A stretch of DNA of 61,280 nt from contig PBEB01000051.1 in the NCBI GenBank assembly GCA_002717505.1, positions 1 to 61,280 on the forward strand, given 5' to 3'. Under the pieces are notes generated by a model that saw nothing but the letters and a program-made list of their open reading frames with translations, was not told the origin of the DNA and ran no database searches. Each line of letters opens with the position of its first letter. Position 1 is the first letter of the stretch. Below, one piece after another: positions 8,403-16,897 of the stretch. Made by a program: the position numbers and the translations under genes. This DNA is from Leptospiraceae bacterium (GTDB lineage Bacteria; Spirochaetota; Leptospiria; Leptospirales; Leptonemataceae).

Positions 8403-10406
8403 ATGAGCGCAAAGCTGGACCCGGAACTGTTTCCAGAACCTGAACTGAAATTATTCGATGACTTTTCCCCTCTAGATCGAAAGACCTGGGAAGGGAAGAT
8501 CCTGAAAGATCTGAAGAACCCGGAAGATCCGGAGAAAGCTCTTCAGAAGCTGACCTGGAAGACTGGCGATGGCTTTGTCCTGAATCCGTTCTATTTGCCG
8601 GATGAGCAACCGGCGGGTCTGGAGAAGCACATTCCCGGTGAATATCCCTATCTTCGCGGAATTCGCCCGGAAGGAAACGTCTGGCTCACCGAGCAGACCA
8701 TCGATTTTTCCCTGCACCACAATGAGTCCGAGCTGGACTCCCTCCTGGAGGAGTTCTATGCTCATGAGCTGGGCAGCGTTCGATTGCTGGTGAACGATGC
8801 TTCTTATGCCGGCCATGCTGCAGAATTCTGTCAAAAGATCGATTTGAGTCGAATCTCTGTGAATCTGGATCTGGAGATTCACCTTAAGGATGCACAACCC
8901 CTGCTGAAATGGGCAGCGGACAAGGATAGCGGCAAAGTTCTCATCTCGGTAGATCCCCTGGCTCGGTACTTTCGCACCGGCGCTGTGGATTTCGCATCAA
9001 TGGAAACCGAGCTGCGAGAGGATCTGGATGCGGCCGCCGAATTTCTCAAGAAGGGAAGTCGTTCTTTTCTGGCCGTCAGCGGCCATCTGTTTCGCTATGC
9101 TGGCGCGAATCAGCGAACTCAGCTAGCACTAACTTTGTCTGCCGGAGCGTTCTACCTGGCGGCCATGCTGGATCGTGGATTGAATCTGGCCGATGCTTTA
9201 CGTTCGGTGCATGCCAGAAGCGCAGTTTCTTCCAGCTTCTTTCCGGAAGTGGCCCAGCTTAGAGCAGCACGATACCTCTGGTCTCAGATCGCTGCTGCCT
9301 ATGCGGAGGAAATCGCAAAGGCCGGAAGCGAATCCGGAGACTGGAAAACCGCCGCCGCTCTGTATCAATCCACGGAAACATCTGTGTTTGAACTCACCGC
9401 TCTGGATCCTTATACGAACCTTCTTCGCTCTACCACGCAATCTATAAGCGCTGTTCTGGGCGGATCGCAGCGTCATACAGTACATCCATTTCATCTGATC
9501 ACAGATCGGGAAGATGCCTTTTCTCGCCGGATGTCCCGTAACATTCAGAACCTGATTCGTCATGAAAGCTATCTCCAGCAGGTGGCCGATCCTGGAGGCG
9601 GATCCTATTACCTGGAAAAGCTCACCGATGAACTGGGATTCGCGGCTTTTGAAGACTTCCAGAACCTGGAAAAGCAAGGTGGATTTCTGGAGGGTCTTAA
9701 ATCTGGATCGACTCAAAAGAAACTTTCGGAACAATTGGATGAAGCTTTGCAAGAGGTGACATCAAGAAAGTCCATCTATGTAGGTGTGAACCAGTATCCC
9801 TCCTTGCAGGAGAAGGTACAGGAAAAGCGGTTCAATCCCTATGATGGTCACTGGATGAATGGAGTGTCACTGCCATCCGACGATGGTACCGGCAAAGCTG
9901 TATCCCCCATGCGTTTTGGACGTGCCAGCGCTGGTTTTGAAGATCTGAGAATTCATTTTCAATCTATTGCGGCTAAAAAGGGGTTTCGACCGGAAATACT
10001 ACTGATACCTGCAGGCAAGCTGGCCATGCAAAGAGCCAGAGCGGCCTTCTCCCAGAACTTTCTGGGATGCGCTGGATTCGCAGTAGAGGACCCCGGATCT
10101 TTAGGCGATATTACCTCCGCCACGAAGTTTCTGGAAGATCGATTGTCTAACAGCAAATCGGTAGTTGGTCTCTGTCTTTGTTCCAGCGATGAAGAGTACG
10201 ATGACCTGGCCAGCTCTATTCTGCCCATCGCACAAAACAAAGGGCTTCCGGTTCTAATTGCAGGGAATCCGGAAAACAAAGATGCTCTCGCGGAAAAGGG
10301 GATCATCGAGTTTATTCACCTCAAGTCCAATGTATTTGGAACACTGGTGGAATTGCAGAAACGAATTCTGGGTTCCAGCGTGGGTTCTCATCTCAAAGAA
10401 TCATAG
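8403..10406 (+). CDS. mutA: Methylmalonyl-CoA mutase small (beta) subunit
   Basis: This 667-residue protein is the usual length for the non-catalytic small subunit of heterodimeric methylmalonyl-CoA mutase, which interconverts (R)-methylmalonyl-CoA and succinyl-CoA. The TIM-barrel part is seen in blocks such as LLRSTTQSISAVLGG and DPGGGSYYLEKLTDELG. The C-terminal Rossmann-like domain lacks the DxHxxG cobalamin motif (GKLAMQRARAAFSQNF in its place), as expected for this subunit. It is followed after 24 bases by the catalytic subunit and then MeaB, an operon for propionate/odd-chain fatty acid use or its reverse. It follows the repeat-rich gap. Confidence 0.95.
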   Translation: MSAKLDPELFPEPELKLFDDFSPLDRKTWEGKILKDLKNPEDPEKALQKLTWKTGDGFVLNPFYLPDEQPAGLEKHIPGEYPYLRGIRPEGNVWLTEQTIDFSLHHNESELDSLLEEFYAHELGSVRLLVNDASYAGHAAEFCQKIDLSRISVNLDLEIHLKDAQPLLKWAADKDSGKVLISVDPLARYFRTGAVDFASMETELREDLDAAAEFLKKGSRSFLAVSGHLFRYAGANQRTQLALTLSAGAFYLAAMLDRGLNLADALRSVHARSAVSSSFFPEVAQLRAARYLWSQIAAAYAEEIAKAGSESGDWKTAAALYQSTETSVFELTALDPYTNLLRSTTQSISAVLGGSQRHTVHPFHLITDREDAFSRRMSRNIQNLIRHESYLQQVADPGGGSYYLEKLTDELGFAAFEDFQNLEKQGGFLEGLKSGSTQKKLSEQLDEALQEVTSRKSIYVGVNQYPSLQEKVQEKRFNPYDGHWMNGVSLPSDDGTGKAVSPMRFGRASAGFEDLRIHFQSIAAKKGFRPEILLIPAGKLAMQRARAAFSQNFLGCAGFAVEDPGSLGDITSATKFLEDRLSNSKSVVGLCLCSSDEEYDDLASSILPIAQNKGLPVLIAGNPENKDALAEKGIIEFIHLKSNVFGTLVELQKRILGSSVGSHLKES

Positions 10407-10430
10407 GCAGCCATTCCAGAGGATATCATT

Positions 10431-12587
10431 ATGAAACCAGATTTTAGCAAACTGAATTACTCTCCAATCTCCGGGGGTGGAAAAGCAGATCATCAACCTT
10501 CGGATCAAATCGCCATGAATACTCCGGAAGGAATTCCGGTTCAGTCCGCTTACGGAAGCGATGCATTGCAGGGACTGGAGCATCTGGGCTTTGGCGCTGG
10601 AGTGGCACCCTATTTGCGCGGACCCTACTCGACGATGTATGTCACTCGCCCCTGGACCATTCGCCAGTACGCTGGATTCTCTACGGCCGAGGAGTCCAAT
10701 GCCTTCTATCGACGGAACCTGGCTGCCGGACAGAAAGGTTTGAGCGTTGCATTCGATCTTGCCACTCACAGGGGGTATGATTCGGACCATCCTCGAGTAG
10801 TTGGTGACGTTGGTAAGGCCGGTGTAGCCATCGATTCGATACTGGATATGGAGGTGCTCTTCAACCAGATCCCTCTGGAAAACGTTTCTGTATCTATGAC
10901 AATGAATGGTGCTGTGATTCCGGTTCTGGCATTCTTCATCGTGGCCGGCGAAGAGCAGGGAGTTCCGCCGGAAAAGTTAACCGGGACGATTCAGAATGAC
11001 ATCCTTAAAGAATTCATGGTGCGAAATACCTATATCTATCCACCGTCGCCATCCATGAAGATTATTGCGGACATTTTCGCGTATACTTCGTCGAAAATGC
11101 CTAAATTTAACTCCATCAGTGTTTCCGGTTACCATATGCAAGAAGCTGGTGCCACGGCAGACATCGAACTTGCCTATACCCTGGCCGACGGATTGGAATA
11201 TCTTCGCACCGGTATGGCAGCGGGCCTGAGTGTAGATGAATTTGCTCCCAGGATTTCCTTTTTCTGGGCCATTGGAATGAATCAGTTTATGGAAATCGCC
11301 AAGATGCGCGCCGGTAGATTGCTCTGGTCCAAGCTGGTAAAGCAGTTCGATCCCAGGAATGCCAAGTCCATGGCTCTGAGAACGCACTGCCAGACATCGG
11401 GCTGGAGTCTTACCGAGCAGGATCCTTACAACAATGTAGCCCGTACCTGTGTTGAGGCACTGTCCGCAGCTCTGGGACACACCCAATCGCTGCATACGAA
11501 TGCCCTGGATGAGGCCATTGCTCTACCCACCGATTTCTCCGCGCGAATTGCTCGAAATACTCAGCTATTTCTGCAGGATGAAACCGACATCACTCGTGCA
11601 GTGGATCCCTGGGCCGGCAGCTATTATGTGGAGGCCCTTACCAATCTTCTGGCTCGCAGAGCATGGAAGTTGATCCAGGAAGTGGAAGATCTGGGCGGAA
11701 TTTCCAAGGCCATTGAAACAGGTCTGCCCAAAATGAGAATTGAAGAAGCTGCGGCGCGAAAGCAGGCAAGAATTGATTCCGGCCGAGATGTCATTGTAGG
11801 CATCAATCGATTCAAAAGCAATGCGGAGGATCCGCTGGAAATTCTGGATATTGATAACACCGCTGTCCGCAAATCCCAGATCGAGCGATTGGAAAGACTG
11901 CGAAAGGAACGCAATCCAGAAGAATGCAGGCAGGCCCTGGAAGCCATTACTAAATGCGCTGAAACCGGGGAGGGCAATCTGCTGGATCTGGCCGTTCAGG
12001 CGGCTCGCAAAAGAGCCAGTCTGGGCGAGATTTCAGAAGCCATGGAAAAAGTATTTGGACGATACAAGGCAGTAATTCGTAGTATATCGGGAGTCTATTC
12101 CTCCGAGATCGAAAATAACGAAGACTTTAAAAGAGCTACTTCTCTCGCAGATGAATTCGCTGAAAAAGAAGGTAGAAGGCCTCGGATCCTTGTGGCGAAA
12201 ATGGGTCAGGATGGACATGATCGTGGCGCCAAGGTAATATCCACCAGTTTCGCTGACCTTGGTTTTGACGTAGATATCGGTCCTTTATTTCAGACTCCAG
12301 AAGAAGTGGCTCGCCAGGCAGTGGAAAACGATGTACATATTCTGGGCGTATCGTCTCTCGCTGCCGGCCATAAAACTCTGGTACCCCAGGTGGTGGAAGA
12401 GCTCAAGAAGTTGGATCGCTCCGACATTCTGGTGGTTGTGGGCGGAGTTATTCCTCAGCAAGACTATGATTTTCTCTACGAATCCGGAGCTGCAGCCATC
12501 TTTGGTCCTGGAACCGTCATTCCACAGGCCGCTGCATCGATTCTGGAAATTCTGTTAGGAAAAAAACCGCAGGCACAGGCAGGCTAA
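10431..12587 (+). CDS. mutB: Methylmalonyl-CoA mutase large (catalytic) subunit
   Basis: The 718-residue protein matches the usual length of the B12-dependent catalytic subunit. The N-terminal barrel has the conserved [18 protein letters not shown] segment and [15 protein letters not shown]. The C-terminal ~130 residues are the cobalamin-binding domain with [14 protein letters not shown], where the His in DGHDRG is the lower axial Co ligand, and [10 protein letters not shown]. It acts in the cytoplasm with the small subunit. Its stop overlaps the meaB start (TAATG), so translation is coupled. No methylmalonyl-CoA epimerase gene lies in this window. Confidence 0.97.
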   Translation: MKPDFSKLNYSPISGGGKADHQPSDQIAMNTPEGIPVQSAYGSDALQGLEHLGFGAGVAPYLRGPYSTMYVTRPWTIRQYAGFSTAEESNAFYRRNLAAGQKGLSVAFDLATHRGYDSDHPRVVGDVGKAGVAIDSILDMEVLFNQIPLENVSVSMTMNGAVIPVLAFFIVAGEEQGVPPEKLTGTIQNDILKEFMVRNTYIYPPSPSMKIIADIFAYTSSKMPKFNSISVSGYHMQEAGATADIELAYTLADGLEYLRTGMAAGLSVDEFAPRISFFWAIGMNQFMEIAKMRAGRLLWSKLVKQFDPRNAKSMALRTHCQTSGWSLTEQDPYNNVARTCVEALSAALGHTQSLHTNALDEAIALPTDFSARIARNTQLFLQDETDITRAVDPWAGSYYVEALTNLLARRAWKLIQEVEDLGGISKAIETGLPKMRIEEAAARKQARIDSGRDVIVGINRFKSNAEDPLEILDIDNTAVRKSQIERLERLRKERNPEECRQALEAITKCAETGEGNLLDLAVQAARKRASLGEISEAMEKVFGRYKAVIRSISGVYSSEIENNEDFKRATSLADEFAEKEGRRPRILVAKMGQDGHDRGAKVISTSFADLGFDVDIGPLFQTPEEVARQAVENDVHILGVSSLAAGHKTLVPQVVEELKKLDRSDILVVVGGVIPQQDYDFLYESGAAAIFGPGTVIPQAAASILEILLGKKPQAQAG

Positions 12588-13624
12588 TGGCCCCGTTCAA
12601 TCCACGGCTGCTTTCGGATGGCCTGAATCGTGGGCCCCGGCGAAAAAGCGCTGAGGAGTACATCAACGGAGTTCTTTCCGGCAATCGCGTCATACTCAGT
12701 CAGGCAATTACCTTGACTGAGAGTACCCGGCCGGAAGACCAGGAGCTTGCTTCGCAGGTGGTCCATGCCTGTCTGCCCCATGCAGGTAACTCTCTTCGCA
12801 TAGGAATCACCGGAATTCCCGGAGTAGGCAAAAGTACATTCATAGAATCCTTTGGTCAGTTACTTCTGGAAAGAGGTCATAAGATTTCTGTTCTGGCCAT
12901 TGATCCTTCATCGGAAAGAAGCAAAGGCTCCATTCTGGGAGACAAAACTCGCATGGAGGCGTTGACGAGAGAAGAAAATGCCTACATTCGCCCCAGTCCA
13001 TCCGGCGGTTCTCCAGGCGGGGTTGCCCGAAAAACCAGAGAAAGCATAATATTGTGCGAAGCCGCAGGGTTTGATCGAATCCTTGTAGAAACGGTAGGAG
13101 TAGGTCAGGGAGAAACCATCGTTCATTCGATGGTAGATTTCTTTCTTCTGCTCATGCTTCCTGGAGCCGGAGATGAGCTTCAAGGCATGAAACGTGGAAT
13201 CATGGAAATGGCAGACGGTATTGCCATCACAAAGTCAGATTCGGGCAACGATAAACGGGCCAAAATCGCCGCCGCCGATTACCGCCGAGCCCTGGAGTTG
13301 TTTCCGCCAGCGGATCATGGATGGAAGGCCGAAGTTATTCTTACCAGTGCAGTCACCGGTATGGGTCTTGACGAAGTTTACAGTCTGCTAGAGAACTTTC
13401 AGGAATCCATGAAAGAGAACGGATTTTTCGAAAAGCGAAGAAAAGGCCAGGCGGTTTACTGGATGAACGAGTATTTGAGTGAACTGGTCCGGAATCGAAT
13501 CCTTGAGAATCGGGACTCTCGACAGTATCGCCAGGAAATCCAGGAAAGGGTGACCGGCGGTACACTCTCTCCGTTCGAGGCAGCTGCCATGCTTCTGGAA
13601 CATGCTCTAAAGGACAGAAGTTAG
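12587..13624 (+). CDS. meaB: Methylmalonyl-CoA mutase-associated GTPase MeaB
   Basis: This G3E-family P-loop GTPase has Walker A GIPGVGKST at about residues 74-82, DPSSERSKGSILGDKTRM and ETVGVGQGE switch elements, and ITKSDSGN in place of the NKxD base-specificity motif. MeaB protects and reloads adenosylcobalamin on methylmalonyl-CoA mutase. The start overlaps the mutB stop by one base. The length of 345 residues is normal, including a C-terminal dimerisation helix region. Confidence 0.95.
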   Translation: MAPFNPRLLSDGLNRGPRRKSAEEYINGVLSGNRVILSQAITLTESTRPEDQELASQVVHACLPHAGNSLRIGITGIPGVGKSTFIESFGQLLLERGHKISVLAIDPSSERSKGSILGDKTRMEALTREENAYIRPSPSGGSPGGVARKTRESIILCEAAGFDRILVETVGVGQGETIVHSMVDFFLLLMLPGAGDELQGMKRGIMEMADGIAITKSDSGNDKRAKIAAADYRRALELFPPADHGWKAEVILTSAVTGMGLDEVYSLLENFQESMKENGFFEKRRKGQAVYWMNEYLSELVRNRILENRDSRQYRQEIQERVTGGTLSPFEAAAMLLEHALKDRS

Positions 13625-13848
13625 ACTCCTGTGTCGAATGCTCGGAAACAAATTACTCAAGCGTAGTAGCCCATTTTTTCACAGCTTGCTGCCATTGATT
13701 CCCGGCCCTTTTCTGCCTTCTGCAATTGATTGCCTCTCCATTTATCACTGGACAACGATTTCGGAATCGGTCAAACTTCGTTGTCCCGTTAGTGGCCGGA
13801 TCCGCGGATTCCCGGTACCTATCTACGGGAAAGCAGAAGGAGGAATTC

Positions 13849-14451
13849 ATGCGAAAATTCATCGCTCTGATATTGACCGTTTTTTTGACCGGGGCAGGTG
13901 CCCTTCAGGCTCAGTCTAAAGAGGTTACCATTTCATCCATTCCCTCGTCGGCGGAAGCGTTTATCCAGATGAGGGATAGCCTGGCCACTACTCCTGAAGG
14001 TGGTGCGGCCATGCTCATAGTTGCTTTGATGGGATTTTCGAAAAGCGAAACCCTGGGGATGCAGTTTTTGACTCTGGCTCTGGATCAGAGAAACGTTGGA
14101 ACCGGCAGTGCTTATAAAGGATATGCGCCTTCCTCCAGCATCATGTATCATGTAAATCGTCTGAATCGACAGAATGTATGGTGGTACACTCCCTTTGCCT
14201 ATGTTGCCGGAGCCACGGCTGACAATAACTACAAGGTATCAGCGCCGTATAAAGTAGTAACATCCAGGAATAAATACAGCGGCGAAGAATCCTCAGGCAA
14301 AGTTAAGGTATTCGTGAACGTACATGGATTCAGTCCCCGGCCGATTACCGTAGCCAGAAATGACAAAGGTATTTGGAAGGCCTACGAATGCTCATCAGTA
14401 TTTGTTAATGTGCCGGCCCCGGCCAGTGCCAGTACGTCGGACCCACTTTAA
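13849..14451 (+). CDS. Secreted DUF6935-type protein
   Basis: I chose ATG 13849 because a strong AGGAGG lies seven to eight bases upstream and a signal peptide follows at once (RKFIALILTVFLTGAGALQAQ); the frame is open 123 bases further upstream, but without a signal. The mature ~180 residues show the DUF6935 pattern: TPEGGAA near the start, PFAYVAGATADNNYKVSAPY, VKVFVNVHGFSPRPIT and WKAYECSSVFVNV. The family occurs in spirochaetes and Bacteroidetes and has no known activity; the match is from memory. A single gene, ending before a convergent hairpin. Confidence 0.8.
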   Translation: MRKFIALILTVFLTGAGALQAQSKEVTISSIPSSAEAFIQMRDSLATTPEGGAAMLIVALMGFSKSETLGMQFLTLALDQRNVGTGSAYKGYAPSSSIMYHVNRLNRQNVWWYTPFAYVAGATADNNYKVSAPYKVVTSRNKYSGEESSGKVKVFVNVHGFSPRPITVARNDKGIWKAYECSSVFVNVPAPASASTSDPL

Positions 14452-14465
14452 TCCATAGCCTGAAT

Positions 14466-14500
14466 GGTTGCTGATCTCGTGAAATAAGGGATCAGCAACC
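14466..14500. terminator. Strong hairpin between convergent genes
   Basis: GGTTGCTGATC (14466-14476) pairs perfectly with GATCAGCAACC (14490-14500) around a 13-base loop. It lies between the DUF6935 gene and the convergent cyclase gene, so it could stop both transcripts. No U-tract follows on either strand. Confidence 0.5.
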
Positions 14501-14623
14501 CGGCGGATAACCTCATCAACGTTTAGATTCTGGTCTGGATATTCGCATCTCCCTGGGCCGAATGCCTACAGACTGCTGGTCCGTTTTCAAAATTCGACTC
14601 ATGAAAGCCGGACCAGGTTTCAA

Positions 14624-16813
14624 CTAGCTACCCAGAACCGGAATCGTCCCATCCCAATCCTTTAGCGTGCTGGCATTCTCCTGCAAACCTTTGATTCGTT
14701 CGATGTACAAAGGTAAAATCTGATCGGATGGGGCTTTCTGATGAAGCTCTGAAAACAGTTTCAATGCTGCTGCAAAGTCGCCGGTTCGGTACAGTTCCAT
14801 CGCTTCGTTGTAGCGGACCTGAATGCGACTCTTTTCCAGAAGTTGTTCCGGCGGATCGGCGTCGAAGATTTCAAATATCCTGGTGCTCTGCTTCTTGCCT
14901 CGGAGATAAACCTCATCCACCTGTCTGGCATGAAAAATATCTTTACCCAGCTTTTCCATGGTTGAGCCAGAAACCAGAATGGGGCATTTGTAGTGAATGG
15001 TAAGGCTTTCCAGCCTGGAGCATGTATTCACAGTATCGCCGATAACGGTGGTATCGATGCGAGCCGGACTACCCACCGTTCCCAGAACAAGATCCCCGGA
15101 ATTGATTCCGATACCAAATCCAGGCAAGAATCCCTGGTTTCCATCGCGCAGGGATTGGGCCGATCGGGCCAGTCTGGCCATTTCGATGGCTGCCGAGACA
15201 GCCCGCTGTGCCGAGTTCATTCCTCGTGTGGAACCTTCGCCGGAGCCACGGTTATCATCCGAAAAAAGGGAAAGAATTGCATCCCCTACATACTTATCTA
15301 CAAATCCTCCCTGACGATAGATACAGGGCTCCATCTGTCGGAGATGATCGTTTAAGAGAGAGAACGTTTCCTGAGGGCCGCTTCCTTCGCTCAGAGTGGT
15401 GAAGGAACGAATGTCACAGAACAACACAGTCATTTCTCGAAGTACCGAATCGCCAACCTGAACATCCACCGCCGATTCGCGACCCAGGTGATTCAGAAAT
15501 TGCGTGGGCACAAAACGATGGAAGGCATTTTTCTGTTCGGTTAATTCAACATTCAATCGCTCGGACTCGTTGTGTACCGTCAGGAATCGATTGGCCAGTA
15601 TGAATATTAAACTCAATATGCAGAAAAGGAATCCGTAAGGTACCAGGTGAACCCCGGTATGGAAGAATTCGCTGTCCACAATGCCCCAGAATCCGGATGC
15701 GATGAGAACCAGGATGCTCATACCAAATAAGAGAGAATCCCTTCGCCTGGAAAGGATGACCTTGCCAATAAAGTAGATCGAGTACAGTAGAGCCGGAACT
15801 GCAGAATAGTGAAAGGCCTTGAGCATCAGCTCTGTGTAAGGAAAAGGTACAGCCATGGTCAGAAATGCGATGGTATAAAAGATCCATGCGAAGACCGTTA
15901 GGATCACCGGCGTCTTCCTTTCTGAAAAAAAGTAAGTGTGTACGAAGTAAAAGAAGAGCGGGATCTCCACCATCTGACTGAAGTACTTAATTCGATTGAT
16001 CCAAGCCGTTTCGGTCATAGTCCGATGCAACTGCAATGTCCCAGTTACCGAGTCCAGGGCAAGAGCGAAACAGAAGAGTCCAAAAAACAGATTGTACCGG
16101 TCCTGGTTTCGACGGGAAAAGATCACCAGATGATAGAGCCCAAAGAACAGATACACCGTGCTGAGAACAATCCTCAAAGTATCTGTGTGAACGCGTTCCA
16201 GGTAGGAAAGGGGAGCTATCTCATAGCCACCTGCGAATATCAAACCATGATTTCCATTTAAATCAAAAGGCGTGGGATGCTGGTATCCGGCAAAGTGGAT
16301 GGTCAGTATGTTTTCCCCGGCGCGCAAAGTTGCATTGTTGAGTGGCAAAGTCAAATGCCGGTATATCTTTCTGTATTTAAGCTCGGTGGGATTATTCAGG
16401 ATTAGTTGGTTTTCCACCAGGTGGCCATTAACATATAACTCCCATGCCTCGCCAATCCAGGGAAAATGGATTCCCATTGGCTGGTTCAGCTGGTCCGGGT
16501 TAAGAGAGAATCGGGTCTGCATGGTACTGTGCACCAATTCATCGCCGGTGGGTATTTCCAGAATGCGATTCAAAAGAACCGGAAATGACTGAACCCTTTT
16601 GGCCTGCTGTTGAGCCTCGGCGGGCAATCCCCTGGTATACTCTTTCTGGAATCCAGACACTACTTCCCAGTTCAGGCTTTCCAGGGAGATGCTGTCCGGT
16701 CGCTGCTCCTGGAGGCAACCTCCAGTAAGCAAAATGGCCAGGATTACTGAGTGAAGATATATTACCGATTGAGCCGATATGCGCGACATTATAGTAAATC
16801 CGATGGATCGCAT
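14624..16813 (-). CDS. Membrane class III adenylate/guanylate cyclase, 7TM-DISM type
   Basis: Order of parts: a lipoprotein-like signal (ILAILLTGGC), an extracytoplasmic beta-sandwich (~residues 40-200), about seven transmembrane helices (~205-400), a class III cyclase domain (~430-625) and a C-terminal TPR-like tail. Cyclase motifs are FCDIRSFTTLSEG (first metal Asp), YVGDAILSLF (second metal Asp), GIGINSGDL and IGDTVNTCSRLE. It makes cAMP or cGMP in response to an external or membrane signal. I start at ATG 16813; 16789 is an alternative. The frame is open back to 17494, but that would overlap the divergent phosphatase gene. The product may feed the cNMP regulator at 6.2 kb (inference). Confidence 0.88.
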   Translation of the reverse strand: MRSIGFTIMSRISAQSVIYLHSVILAILLTGGCLQEQRPDSISLESLNWEVVSGFQKEYTRGLPAEAQQQAKRVQSFPVLLNRILEIPTGDELVHSTMQTRFSLNPDQLNQPMGIHFPWIGEAWELYVNGHLVENQLILNNPTELKYRKIYRHLTLPLNNATLRAGENILTIHFAGYQHPTPFDLNGNHGLIFAGGYEIAPLSYLERVHTDTLRIVLSTVYLFFGLYHLVIFSRRNQDRYNLFFGLFCFALALDSVTGTLQLHRTMTETAWINRIKYFSQMVEIPLFFYFVHTYFFSERKTPVILTVFAWIFYTIAFLTMAVPFPYTELMLKAFHYSAVPALLYSIYFIGKVILSRRRDSLLFGMSILVLIASGFWGIVDSEFFHTGVHLVPYGFLFCILSLIFILANRFLTVHNESERLNVELTEQKNAFHRFVPTQFLNHLGRESAVDVQVGDSVLREMTVLFCDIRSFTTLSEGSGPQETFSLLNDHLRQMEPCIYRQGGFVDKYVGDAILSLFSDDNRGSGEGSTRGMNSAQRAVSAAIEMARLARSAQSLRDGNQGFLPGFGIGINSGDLVLGTVGSPARIDTTVIGDTVNTCSRLESLTIHYKCPILVSGSTMEKLGKDIFHARQVDEVYLRGKKQSTRIFEIFDADPPEQLLEKSRIQVRYNEAMELYRTGDFAAALKLFSELHQKAPSDQILPLYIERIKGLQENASTLKDWDGTIPVLGS

Positions 16814-16897
16814 CCAGGAGATCAACTGTAAATTGAGTGAAAAATGACAGATCGTATTATTGCTTGACCCTGGCTGGAATTCAAGGGCTACAGAGGT